Assembly (NCBI RefSeq): GCF_014855515.1
Contig: NZ_JACYFK010000002.1
Coordinates: forward strand, 62,001 to 126,000
Reading direction: 5' to 3'
DNA length: 64,000 nt
DNA from: Euzebyella marina
GTDB lineage: Bacteria; Bacteroidota; Bacteroidia; Flavobacteriales; Flavobacteriaceae
Part shown: positions 17,658-26,118 of the stretch, one piece after another
How the letters are laid out: each line of letters starts with the position of its first letter
Position numbering within the stretch: the first letter of the stretch is position 1
The notes under the pieces: generated by a model
Seen by the model: the letters and a program-made list of their open reading frames with translations, nothing else
What the model was told of the DNA's origin: nothing
The model's database searches: none
Translations under genes and position numbers: made by a program

Positions 17658-18545
17658 ATGACTGAAACAAAAAGTAACAACGGATTAAAGGTTCTGGCAG
17701 GCCTTTTGGGTGTGGTACTGTTAGGTACTATCATCTACACTGTTAGCCTTTATCAGGAAAAGAAGAAGAATGAGGCAGCCTTGACCGAGCAGAAGCAGTT
17801 GGTAGTTGAGGATCTGAACAGTCTGAAATCTGAATACGATAAAGCTATTTTAGAAAGCAATGCCACCAACGAAGAATTGGTGTCTGCCCGAGATAATATT
17901 GCGAAATACATCGACTCTGTAAAAAGTATGAAGGCCGATCTTGCTACATTATCTAGATTTAGAAGACAAGTAAACGTGCTAAAGCAAGAAAGAGAGCAGC
18001 TTTTAAAGCAAGTTGACTCTTTGACCAAAAGCAACACTTTGATTGCTATGCAAAGGGATAGTACTTATTCGGAGTTGGAGAAACAGACTATGTTCAATGA
18101 CTCTTTGGTAGTACAGAACACACAATTGGCCGACGTAGTTGAGAAAGGTTCTGCATTAAATCTTTCAAAATTCAATGTAGACGCCGTTAAGGAGAGAAAC
18201 AATGGTAAATTGGTATCTACGGCACGAGCTAAAAGAACCGATAAATTTAAAATTTGTTTTACTGTAGCGGATAACGTTATTTCTGAAGCTGGAGATAGAG
18301 AATTTTTTATCGAAGTGCTAGACCCTCAAGGAAATATTTTAGGGGAGAGCTACTCTAAATCGAACGATTCAGGCGCTTCTATTACCTACAGTAAAGGAAC
18401 GAGCTTCTATTACGAGAACAAAGCCTTAGACGTTTGTGATTATATCAACAAGCCTGCAGGCGATTTTCAAGAAGGTAACTACATGGTAAATGTATATGAT
18501 GACAGATTAAAACTGTTAGGTACCTCAAAATTCACTTTGAAATAA
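17658..18545 (+). CDS. Membrane-anchored coiled-coil protein of unknown function
   Basis: A 295-aa protein with one N-terminal membrane helix (about 10-30, VLAGLLGVVLLGTIIYTVSLY), a long coiled coil (about 33-165, rich in Glu, Lys, Leu and Asp) and a C-terminal beta-rich domain (about 185-295) with FKICFTVADN, REFFIEVLDPQG and GNYMVNVYDD. The orientation suggests that the coiled coil and the beta domain are periplasmic. I know similar proteins only as conserved flavobacterial hypotheticals. The C-terminal domain looks like a small sandwich that could bind protein or glycan; that is a guess. Confidence 0.75.
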   Translation: MTETKSNNGLKVLAGLLGVVLLGTIIYTVSLYQEKKKNEAALTEQKQLVVEDLNSLKSEYDKAILESNATNEELVSARDNIAKYIDSVKSMKADLATLSRFRRQVNVLKQEREQLLKQVDSLTKSNTLIAMQRDSTYSELEKQTMFNDSLVVQNTQLADVVEKGSALNLSKFNVDAVKERNNGKLVSTARAKRTDKFKICFTVADNVISEAGDREFFIEVLDPQGNILGESYSKSNDSGASITYSKGTSFYYENKALDVCDYINKPAGDFQEGNYMVNVYDDRLKLLGTSKFTLK

Positions 18546-18583
18546 AAGGGTCTTACAATAACAAACACTATCCATTAAGTATT

Positions 18584-18613
18584 AAAGGGGAAATCATCGA
18601 TTTCCCCTTTTTG
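18584..18613 (+). terminator. Rho-independent terminator after the coiled-coil gene
   Basis: The 11-bp stem AAAGGGGAAAT/ATTTCCCCTTT with a 5-base loop is followed by T residues; it lies between converging genes. Confidence 0.85.
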
Positions 18614-18619
18614 CTTTTA

Positions 18620-20017
18620 TTATTTAAGGCTTCCTACCATGTCTTCAGGTTTCACCCATTCATCGTATTCTTCGGCTGTTACGTAGCCGAGATTGATGGC
18701 TTCTTCTTTAAGGGTGGTTCCATTGGCATGGGCCGTATTGGCAATTTCAGCTGCTTTGTAGTAACCAATTTTGGTGTTCAGCGCGGTTACAAGCATTAGC
18801 GAGTTATTAAGCAATTGCTTGATAACTTTATGGTTGGGTTCTATACCAGCAGCACAATTCTCTTCAAAACTTACGCAAGCATCTCCAAGTAATTGCGCAG
18901 ATTGCAAAATATTGGCTGCCATCATAGGCTTGAAAACGTTTAGCTCATAGTGACCTTGTGTGCCACCGACCGATATGGCCACATCGTTACCCATTACTTG
19001 GGCACATACCATGGTAAGCGCTTCACATTGGGTAGGGTTTACTTTGCCAGGCATGATGGAACTACCAGGCTCATTTGCTGGTATAATAATTTCACCGATA
19101 CCGGATCGAGGTCCTGAGGCCATCATTCGAATATCATTGGCAATTTTGTTCAACGAAACGGCCAATTGTTTGAGTGCTCCATGGCTTTCTACGATGGCAT
19201 CATGGGCGGCTAAGGCTTCAAATTTATTTTCGGCTGTTTTAAAGGGTAATCCTGAAAATTCGGCAATGTATTTTGCAACCAAAACGTCGTAACCCTTTGG
19301 GGTGTTCAGTCCCGTACCTACGGCGGTTCCGCCAAGAGCAAGTTCACGAAGGTGCTCCAAGGTGTTTTTAAGCGCTTTGATTCCGTGATCCAATTGTGAT
19401 ACATACCCCGAAAACTCTTGCCCTAAGGTGAGGGGAGTGGCATCCATTAAGTGGGTTCGGCCAATTTTTACCACATTGTTAAATTCCTTTGCCTTTTTAT
19501 CCAAAGTGTTTCTTAACTGCTCAACACCTGGTATGGTAGTTTCAACAATCTTTTTATAGGCCGCAATATGCATTCCGGTCGGAAAAGTGTCATTTGAAGA
19601 TTGTGATTTGTTCACATCATCATTAGGTTGAATGGTCTTTTCGCCTTCACCAATTTTCTTCCCGGCAATTTCATGGGCCCTATTGGCAACAACCTCATTA
19701 ACGTTCATATTGCTTTGTGTACCTGAACCGGTCTGCCAGATAACTAAAGGAAATTGGTCATCGTGTTTTCCCTCTAAAATTTCATCACATACTTGAGCAA
19801 TTAGGTCTCGCTTTTCTTCTGAAAGTACATTCAATTCGTGATTCGTGTAAGCCGCAGCTTTTTTTAAATAGGCAAAGCCATAAACTACCTCTAAGGGCAT
19901 TGAAGCGGCGGCACCAATTTTGAAATTATTTCTCGAACGCTCGGTTTGTGCGCCCCAATATTTGTCTGATGGAACCTTTACTTCGCCCATCGTATCTTTT
20001 TCTATTCTAAAGCTCAT
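18620..20017 (-). CDS. fumC: Fumarate hydratase, class II
   Basis: A 465-aa fumarase C of the fumarase/aspartase superfamily, which interconverts fumarate and malate in the citric acid cycle without an iron-sulfur cluster. The signature [11 protein letters not shown] is present with the active-site Ser/Lys loop, as are the [12 protein letters not shown] (about 98-110) and [10 protein letters not shown] blocks. The frame opens at 20056, but the ATG at 20017 gives the standard start [14 protein letters not shown] -7 element lies 36 bases upstream. Confidence 0.95.
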   Translation of the reverse strand: MSFRIEKDTMGEVKVPSDKYWGAQTERSRNNFKIGAAASMPLEVVYGFAYLKKAAAYTNHELNVLSEEKRDLIAQVCDEILEGKHDDQFPLVIWQTGSGTQSNMNVNEVVANRAHEIAGKKIGEGEKTIQPNDDVNKSQSSNDTFPTGMHIAAYKKIVETTIPGVEQLRNTLDKKAKEFNNVVKIGRTHLMDATPLTLGQEFSGYVSQLDHGIKALKNTLEHLRELALGGTAVGTGLNTPKGYDVLVAKYIAEFSGLPFKTAENKFEALAAHDAIVESHGALKQLAVSLNKIANDIRMMASGPRSGIGEIIIPANEPGSSIMPGKVNPTQCEALTMVCAQVMGNDVAISVGGTQGHYELNVFKPMMAANILQSAQLLGDACVSFEENCAAGIEPNHKVIKQLLNNSLMLVTALNTKIGYYKAAEIANTAHANGTTLKEEAINLGYVTAEEYDEWVKPEDMVGSLK

Positions 20018-20053
20018 TATAATTGAATTTTCATTAGTAAAAACAGAGAAAAA

Positions 20054-20061
20054 CAAAGGTA
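20054..20061 (-). promoter_or_regulatory. -7 promoter element of fumC
   Basis: On the minus strand TACCTTTG fits TAnnTTTG, with 36 bases to the ATG at 20017. Confidence 0.45.
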
Positions 20062-20139
20062 GGACATAGCCTTTTTATATCCGCCGAGGGGTAGTGAAAA
20101 ATTCATTTCTAACCTAGAATGTATTTTTTTTATTTTCCA

Positions 20140-20172
20140 TTTGCAATTTTCACCCTTTCTCAAGTATCTTTG
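20140..20172 (+). promoter_or_regulatory. Full -33/-7 promoter of the 58-codon gene
   Basis: TTTG at 20140-20143, a 21-base spacer and TATCTTTG at 20165-20172 match the Bacteroidota consensus well. The leader to the ATG at 20191 would be about 14 bases. Confidence 0.6.
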
Positions 20173-20190
20173 TACATCAAAACGCATTAA

Positions 20191-20367
20191 ATGGACTTTG
20201 AATTTAGCCAGTATCTAGGATTTTTAGCTTTTTTGACCATTCTTACCATCGGTTTTTGGTTGATGATTTTCTTATTGACCTTTGTAGTACCTTATTGGTT
20301 AGGTGGTAACATCATCGAATTATATAAGGAATGGAGAGATAAGAAAAAGGCTAAGAGAAGCGCTTAA
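20191..20367 (+). CDS. 58-aa single-pass membrane protein
   Basis: The translation is 58 aa: an acidic N-terminus (MDFEFSQY), one long hydrophobic stretch (about 9-38, two short helices or one long one, with WLMIFLLTFVVPYW), then a polar tail ending in EWRDKKKAKRSA. Support comes from a good promoter immediately upstream, a terminator 20 bases downstream, and the typical layout of a small membrane protein with a basic cytoplasmic tail. The function is unknown and I do not recognise the family. It is divergent from fumC. Confidence 0.75.
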   Translation: MDFEFSQYLGFLAFLTILTIGFWLMIFLLTFVVPYWLGGNIIELYKEWRDKKKAKRSA

Positions 20368-20387
20368 TTCATTCCAATATCATAAAA

Positions 20388-20418
20388 CAAAAAGGGGAGG
20401 CAAATGCCTCCCTTTTTT
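20388..20418. terminator. Terminator between the small membrane gene and the TonB receptor gene
   Basis: GGGAGGC pairs with GCCTCCC across a 4-base loop, flanked by A and T runs, so it can serve both converging genes. Confidence 0.85.
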
Positions 20419-20440
20419 GTTTGCGTTGTAATGGTAGGTT

Positions 20441-22975
20441 TTAGAAACCTTCCTCATCATCTCCACCATTATAATCTCTACCGTTCTGTCTATCTCTCTT
20501 CTTTTGCTCGTTGATACGATAGATAAAAGAAAGCCTAATTTCGCGCTGTCTCCATTGAAATTCACTATCCTGCTCGTAAAAGTCAGTGGTGGTAAAACCG
20601 TTACGTTTTCTTGAATTCAAAAGATCTTGTACGTTTAACGAAATAGTAGCTTTGTCATTCAATAAATCTTTACTGAAAGCTAGGTTGATAGATAAAATAC
20701 CATTAGATCTCCCCTGTACTTCATCAGAAGCCCCGCGATAGAAAGCGTTTGTCTGCCAATCAATTTTCCAAGGTAATTCTACTTTTGAGCTAAAACGCCC
20801 GAACCAGCTACTATTTGATTGACTATAATTAACCCCGTTAAATTCACCGTCAAGATTAAAGCTGAAGAAATTGACGCTACTATTCAATCGTAACCATTTG
20901 GTAGGATTGTAGAGTATGCCCAATTCGGCTCCTGTTCTATCATTGGTCGCTAAATTGAAAGGTATGTTTCGTACAACTTCGACCTGCGAGCCACCAGGGC
21001 CCGTAATAAATACTTGTTCTTGAACCCTTTGAAAGGCATCCGTTTCCCTTTGATAGTAAATGGAAGATGTCAAGGTCACCTTTTCCCATCTTTTTAAATA
21101 ACCTAAATCGAAGGCATTTGAAAAGGCAGGTGCCAAGTTGGGGTTACCCTGAAAGATATTTGTTCTACTGCTTCTAGAGGGGAATGGGTTTAAAAACCAG
21201 CCTCTTGGCCTGTTGATTCTCCTGTTGTATCCTAAAGAAACATTTTCCATTTCGTTGAACTCATATATGAAGTTAACGGTTGGAAAGAGGCCTGTGTAAT
21301 TGTTATCAAAATCTGTATCAATAGGAAAAGAAAATTCTTCTTGAAGTTCTTCTTCGGTAAGTTGAGATTCAATTTTTCCCTTTAACTGGGTACTCTCCAT
21401 TCGAAGACCTAAAAGAAAATTGAAATCCCCAAATTTAGAACCGTATTGAGAGTACAGGGCATGTACGTTTTGCGTGTAGTCAAAAAGATTTGTTTGGTTA
21501 AGGTTTACTTCGAGATTGCCGGCATCATTTTCTTGAAGGAGGCGATAATCTGTGACTTCATTTTCGAAATTGCCACGATAGCCCGCTTCGAATTGAGAGC
21601 CTTTGCCAAACGGTAGTACGTAATCACTTTGTATCAAATATTCTTTCTGGTCTTCAATTGTTGAAGTCTCTTCACGGGGAATATTGATATCGGTATTTGA
21701 GGTATTGTTGTAACGAACGGGTTCATTAATATAGCTGTTTCCCGTCTCGGAGTCTACTGAGTATTGAAAATCGGCCGTTAACTGATGTCCGTCATCGTTA
21801 AATCTATTGATATAATTTAAAGAAATTTGATGGGTGTCGTCTTCTTCCGTTTCTAATTCTCTACGGGTCGTGCCAACTTGCGGCGCATTATTCAAAAGAT
21901 AATCGTTCACATTGGTATTTACATCTTCATCACTTCCTGTTCTGTAGAAATAAGACCCGGTTAAGGAAGATTTTTCGTTAAAGAAGTACTCCATGCCGAT
22001 ATTGGCGTTCAGACCGCGATCTAAACGATCAATATCTCTATCTTCAATATTTCTATCATATGCTATACTATCAAGAAAAGCATCTTGTCTAGAGTTGAAA
22101 TATCGTGTATCGAAAAAGCCATTTCCCGGCCCTTCTCGATATCGATAACCAATGGTGCTAAACAGGTTATACTTAGTGGTGCGCAAGTTGCCATTAACGG
22201 TAACACCGCCATTTGTGGGCACTCCGCCATACACATTAACCGACCCATTGAAACCTAGGGTCTTTTCTCTTTTCAGTACAATGTTTAAAATACCCGCTGT
22301 GCCCTCTGCATCGTATCGGGCCGATGGGCTCGTAATTACTTCTACTTTCTCTATGGCATCTGCCGGTAACTGTTGTAAGGCATCCGTTGAACCAAAACCG
22401 GCAAGGGCCGATGGTTTACCATTAATAAGAATTCTAACGTTTTCGTTCCCTCTTAAACTTATGCCTCCTTCAATATCAACATTAACAGAAGGAACGTTGT
22501 TCAAAGCATCACTAATGGTAGCACCGCTGGTAGTAATATCTTTACCTATGTTGTAGATTTTTTTATCAAGTCGAACTTCAACGGTAGTTTGTTCACCAAC
22601 TACTTCGACACCCTCAAGTTCAGCTGCTGAAATTTCAAGGGAAATCGTACCCAAGTCAACAGATTCGTTAAAAGTAGATTGTGATACCTTGAAAGTTTTA
22701 TACCCTATATATTCTATGGAAGCATTATAACGACCAGGCGCAACTTCAACCGAAAATTTTCCGTCGATATCGGTGATACCTCCGTTCACTTTAGCTGGGT
22801 CTTGAATGCTTTGAAGTACAAGCGTAGCATATTCAAGAGGCTGGCCTGTTTCTTTGTCAAGTACTGTTCCTGAGATTTTTATTGGTTCCCCTGGTTGTCC
22901 TTGAGGTCTTTCGGGGCGTTGGGAATAATTTTTTAAAGATACTAGAGCAAGGACAATCAGAAACAGTTTTTTCAT
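20441..22975 (-). CDS. TonB-dependent outer-membrane receptor
   Basis: An 844-aa outer-membrane protein with a signal peptide (1-19), a carboxypeptidase-regulatory-like beta domain (about 32-115, KISGTVLDKETGQPLEYATL), a plug (about 130-235, with SVNVDIEGGISLRGNENVRILINGKP) and a beta-barrel of the OMP_b-brl_3 type (about 240-830). The tail is rich in Asp, Gly and Arg instead of ending in the usual aromatic residue. No SusD partner is present, so it is not a classic polysaccharide locus; the cargo is unknown. The gene 9 bases upstream encodes a secreted Tyr/Gly protein and forms an operon with it. Confidence 0.88.
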   Translation of the reverse strand: MKKLFLIVLALVSLKNYSQRPERPQGQPGEPIKISGTVLDKETGQPLEYATLVLQSIQDPAKVNGGITDIDGKFSVEVAPGRYNASIEYIGYKTFKVSQSTFNESVDLGTISLEISAAELEGVEVVGEQTTVEVRLDKKIYNIGKDITTSGATISDALNNVPSVNVDIEGGISLRGNENVRILINGKPSALAGFGSTDALQQLPADAIEKVEVITSPSARYDAEGTAGILNIVLKREKTLGFNGSVNVYGGVPTNGGVTVNGNLRTTKYNLFSTIGYRYREGPGNGFFDTRYFNSRQDAFLDSIAYDRNIEDRDIDRLDRGLNANIGMEYFFNEKSSLTGSYFYRTGSDEDVNTNVNDYLLNNAPQVGTTRRELETEEDDTHQISLNYINRFNDDGHQLTADFQYSVDSETGNSYINEPVRYNNTSNTDINIPREETSTIEDQKEYLIQSDYVLPFGKGSQFEAGYRGNFENEVTDYRLLQENDAGNLEVNLNQTNLFDYTQNVHALYSQYGSKFGDFNFLLGLRMESTQLKGKIESQLTEEELQEEFSFPIDTDFDNNYTGLFPTVNFIYEFNEMENVSLGYNRRINRPRGWFLNPFPSRSSRTNIFQGNPNLAPAFSNAFDLGYLKRWEKVTLTSSIYYQRETDAFQRVQEQVFITGPGGSQVEVVRNIPFNLATNDRTGAELGILYNPTKWLRLNSSVNFFSFNLDGEFNGVNYSQSNSSWFGRFSSKVELPWKIDWQTNAFYRGASDEVQGRSNGILSINLAFSKDLLNDKATISLNVQDLLNSRKRNGFTTTDFYEQDSEFQWRQREIRLSFIYRINEQKKRDRQNGRDYNGGDDEEGF

Positions 22976-22984
22976 TTTTGGTTT

Positions 22985-23476
22985 TTAGGTTTTAGTCTTC
23001 CGGTCTTTCCGTTTTTTCTCCCGTTTCTTGTCTTTTCGTGTTTTTTGAATTCCTTTCTTCTGCATTTCTACAAAACCTTCGTATTTCTCGAGTGGTAATC
23101 CAGCCTTCAACTCTTCGTCTTGAGCCTTGGTGATTTTTTCCATTCCTTCACGCATTTGTTCCGGAGTGAGTTCGAGAATTTGCATCTCGATACGTTTTTG
23201 AACATATTTCTTTAAAATAGAGCTCAATACCGCACTCTCGAACTCGTTCAGTTCTAAAGTTTCGGCAATTTTCGGCATCTCACCATCCACAATCTGCTCA
23301 GCAGTTTTAGGTTCAGGTTCTTTAGGCGTGTGCTCAACCTGTGGTACTGCGTTTCGCTGTCTGCCATAACCATAACCATAGCCACTGCCGTAGCCGTAAC
23401 CATATTGGGCCTGTAATTCTGCACCAAACACTAATAAAACAAAGAACAAGAGGGTAATTTTGATAAAGTTCTTCAT
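22985..23476 (-). CDS. Secreted Tyr/Gly-repeat protein with Lys-rich tail
   Basis: A 163-aa exported protein with a signal peptide (about 1-23), a short Tyr-Gly repeat (about 25-40), a Pro/Glu linker, a helical core (about 56-135, with LELNEFESAVLSSILKKYVQKRIEMQILELTPEQM) and a very basic tail rich in Lys, Arg and Asp. The helical core recalls small periplasmic proteins of the DUF4890/Spy-like sort, but I cannot assign a family. It is the first gene of the TonB receptor operon, so it may help the receptor or share its signal. Confidence 0.75.
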   Translation of the reverse strand: MKNFIKITLLFFVLLVFGAELQAQYGYGYGSGYGYGYGRQRNAVPQVEHTPKEPEPKTAEQIVDGEMPKIAETLELNEFESAVLSSILKKYVQKRIEMQILELTPEQMREGMEKITKAQDEELKAGLPLEKYEGFVEMQKKGIQKTRKDKKREKKRKDRKTKT

Positions 23477-23602
23477 GACGATATCGGTTTATAAGATTGT
23501 TATAATGAATAATGGTTTAAATGAAGTTGGTTAAAGCTTTGTTAAATGTATTTAACAACAAATGTACCAATAATTTGCAGGTCGAAATTTTAATTTTTGA
23601 AG

Positions 23603-23643
23603 GTAAAAAATGTTTCTACCTGAATTTTTCAGGCAGAAACATT
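23603..23643 (-). terminator. Terminator after the ArsC-like gene
   Basis: AATGTTTCT (23609-23617) and AGAAACATT (23635-23643) enclose a second pairing CCTGAA/TTCAGG around a 3-base loop, making a nearly perfect 16-bp stem. On the minus strand it runs into a T tract (complement of the A run at 23605-23610). Confidence 0.85.
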
Positions 23644-23651
23644 ATGTATCT

Positions 23652-23999
23652 TTATTTTGATAGAAGTTCATTAATTAACTCGGTAGGTCTACCGATTACA
23701 GCATGTTTCCCCTTAATAACGATAGGTCTTTCTATTAGCTTAGGATGCGCAATCATGGCATCGATAATTTCGTCATCGGACAATAACTTACCTTTATAAT
23801 TTTCTTTCCAAACCTGTTCGTTCTTTCGAACCAACATCTCAGGGGTAATGGCCAAGCAAGAAAGAATATCTTGTAACTCTTGTTTAGAAGGTACATCTTC
23901 TAAATATTTGATTACTTCAAAGTCCTTTCCTGATTTTTCGAGAGCTTCCAAACCCTCCCTTGATTTTCTACAACGTGGATTATGATAAATTTTAATCAT
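23652..23999 (-). CDS. ArsC/Spx-family thioredoxin-fold protein (arsenate reductase-like)
   Basis: A 115-aa protein with the ArsC fold: KIYHNPRCRKSREGLEAL puts the catalytic cysteine at position 10, and RPIVIKGKHAVIGRP near the end carries the conserved Arg-Pro segment. Classical members reduce arsenate with glutathione and glutaredoxin. No arsenite pump or ars regulator is nearby, so the role in arsenic resistance is not supported by context; a general redox or YffB-like role is as likely. It starts 35 bases after prfB and may be co-transcribed with it. Confidence 0.8.
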   Translation of the reverse strand: MIKIYHNPRCRKSREGLEALEKSGKDFEVIKYLEDVPSKQELQDILSCLAITPEMLVRKNEQVWKENYKGKLLSDDEIIDAMIAHPKLIERPIVIKGKHAVIGRPTELINELLSK

Positions 24000-24034
24000 T
24001 TGTATTCTTTCATTTGTTGTTCAATGTAGAAGGT

Positions 24035-25136
24035 TTATTCTTCATCTTTTTGACCCATCATCATTAAAAAGGCCTTTAGAAAAGAGTTAATGTCACCATC
24101 CATTACGGCATCTACGTTTCCGGTTTCTTCAGCCGTTCTTACATCTTTGACCAATTTATAGGGGTGCATCACATAATTACGAATTTGAGAACCCCATTCA
24201 ATCTTCATTTTTGACGATTCAATCTCATCACGTGCTTCCATTTTCTTGCGAAGCTCTATTTCATAAAGTTGGGATTTCAGCATTTTCATGGCCGTTGCCC
24301 TATTGTCATGTTGACTTCTAGAGTCGGAGCACGATATTTGAATTCCTGTAGGATGGTGAACCAATTGAACCTTGGTTTCAACCTTATTTACGTTCTGACC
24401 ACCGGCTCCACTAGAGCGTGCGGTCGTAATGGTAATATCGGCCGGATTCACCTCTATTTCAATGGTATCATCGACTAAAGGATAAACATAGACCGAAACA
24501 AAAGAGGTATGTCTTTTGGCATTACTGTCAAAGGGAGAAATACGAACCAATCGATGGACCCCGTTTTCACCTTTGAGCCAACCGAAAGCAAAATCACCAT
24601 CTATTTGCAGGGTAACGGTCTTAATACCCGCTACGTCGCCTTCTTGAAAGTTAAGTTCTTTAACCTTGAAACCGTTCTTTTCGGCCCACATCATGTACAT
24701 ACGCATGAGCATCGAGGCCCAATCACAACTTTCGGTTCCACCGGCACCAGCAGTAATCTGTAGCACGGCGGGCAGTTCATCACCCTCTTCAGAAAGCATG
24801 TTCTTGAACTCAAGGTTTTCGATTTTCTCAACGGCCTTGTCATATTGTTCTTGAACCTCTTCTTCAGAAATATCTCCTTCCTGAAAAAAATCCATTAAAA
24901 CTTCAAGGTCTCCAACCAAAGTTTTGGCAGCGTTAAAATCGTCTACCCATTGTTTTTTCGATTGAATGAATTTCATCTGCGCCTGGGCTTCTTGCGGGTT
25001 ATCCCAGAAATCAGGTGCTAAGGTCTTCTCCTGTTCATTTTCAATTTCAATAAGTTTGGCATCTATGTCAAAGATACCTCCTTAACGCACCGAGGCGATC
25101 CTGAAGACCTTTAAACAGGTCTGTGGTAATAGTCAT
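24035..25136 (-). CDS. prfB: Peptide chain release factor 2, with programmed +1 frameshift
   Basis: The product is 366 aa made by joining 25136-25071 to 25069-24035 on the minus strand. The first 22 codons ([10 protein letters not shown]... up to RRYL) end at an in-frame TGA at 25070-25068; skipping one T continues with [15 protein letters not shown] and the long frame. RF2 landmarks are present: SPF in [12 protein letters not shown] (reads UAA/UGA) and the GGQ peptidyl-release motif in [13 protein letters not shown]. The intact slip site shows that the gene regulates itself by RF2 level. An ORF finder alone would start it at 24976 and lose about 53 residues. Confidence 0.95.
25067..25082 (-). 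promoter_or_regulatory. RF2 programmed frameshift site
   Basis: On the minus strand AGGAGG (25082-25077), then TAT, then CTT TGA C (25073-25067). It is the classical RF2 arrangement: an internal Shine-Dalgarno sequence three bases ahead of the slippery CTT, a TGA read slowly when RF2 is scarce, and C after the stop. A strong Shine-Dalgarno sequence is notable in a genome that otherwise rarely uses one. Confidence 0.95.
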
Positions 25137-25225
25137 ATTCTAAAATTTTAGGCAAAAATAATATACTTTTTAGCATATTCCTGAAATAACTAGAGTAAGA
25201 TCGAACGAGATTCTTTTTGGGAGGA

Positions 25226-26080
25226 TTATTGTTGGTCTCCTTCGACTTGAACGGTATAAATGGTCTCGTTCTTGCCAGTAGTGAAAAGAACACCACGAAT
25301 AGGCGCACAATCACGATAATCTTTACCATGAGATACCTTAATGTAATCGGTGCCGGCAAGCAAATCGTTACAAGGGTCGAACCCGACCCAGCCAATTTTG
25401 GGGATGAACGCTTCGGACCATGCGTGCATTTGTGAATCACCGAAATAACCGCTTCCCTGATGCAAAAAACCGGAAACATATCTAGAAGGAATGCCGTTCA
25501 TTCTTGCAAGAGCACAAAACAGATGGGCGAAATCTTGGCAAACTCCGTTTCTCTTTGCTAGAACTTCCTCTAAGGTAGAACTGGCCGTGGTCGTACTGGG
25601 TTGAAATGTAAGGTAAGCGTTAACAAGCTTATTGAGATTTTGTAAGTTGGTGAAGACCGTTTGCGATGTATCTAATGACCAAAGTGAGGTACTGTTTTCA
25701 GGTAAGGTGGTAAGGTCAGTCTTCTTCAAAAAAGCCTCATGGTCAACCCTGAAGTTTAAACTTTTCAATTCTTTATATGATTCTTCGGCATTGTTTTCCA
25801 AAGGAAAATCAAACGGATTCACTTCCGATTTCAAGACTCTCATCTTTGCTCTGAACCTGGCGCTTTTGAACGATTTTCTGGTCTTGAGTCTAATAGTTTT
25901 AAAACCCAGGCCATTAATAGAGTAGCTTTCCGCTTCCAATAGAGAGTTCGTAAACTCGATAGAAAGCACTTCTTGAGAACTATTGGTTTGGGGGATAATC
26001 AAGAATTGCCAGTGGGCGCCCCTCACTTTGTTCTCGTATTTGTTCTCACAACTATATGTGATGGCATACTCTGTCGGCAT
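25226..26080 (-). CDS. Transglutaminase-like cysteine protease-fold protein
   Basis: A 284-aa protein with an N-terminal beta domain (about 1-85, the bacterial transglutaminase-like N-terminal region) and a transglutaminase-core domain with the triad Cys181 (GVCQDFAH), His219 (MHAW) and Asp235 (GFDPCND). No signal peptide is seen, so it is cytoplasmic. It is the third gene of an operon after the ATP-grasp and Alpha-E genes (38-base gap). Proteins of this type may hydrolyse, transfer or form amide bonds; in this setting it is thought to act on the peptide made by the ATP-grasp enzyme. Confidence 0.9.
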   Translation of the reverse strand: MPTEYAITYSCENKYENKVRGAHWQFLIIPQTNSSQEVLSIEFTNSLLEAESYSINGLGFKTIRLKTRKSFKSARFRAKMRVLKSEVNPFDFPLENNAEESYKELKSLNFRVDHEAFLKKTDLTTLPENSTSLWSLDTSQTVFTNLQNLNKLVNAYLTFQPSTTTASSTLEEVLAKRNGVCQDFAHLFCALARMNGIPSRYVSGFLHQGSGYFGDSQMHAWSEAFIPKIGWVGFDPCNDLLAGTDYIKVSHGKDYRDCAPIRGVLFTTGKNETIYTVQVEGDQQ

Positions 26081-26118
26081 ATTATATAAATATACCGTAA
26101 TATACGAACAATAACCTT

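Noticed and set aside
23521-23799. 92-codon plus-strand ORF over the ArsC terminator and gene end
   Set aside because: It reads through a strong terminator hairpin and the antisense of arsC; no recognisable protein.
23652-23999. Arsenic resistance locus
   Set aside because: Only the ArsC-like gene is present; no arsR, arsB or acr3 is nearby.
24976-25136. prfB as a frameshift pseudogene or sequencing error
   Set aside because: The break lies exactly at the known RF2 slip site (AGGAGG TAT CTT TGA C), which is conserved regulation, not decay.
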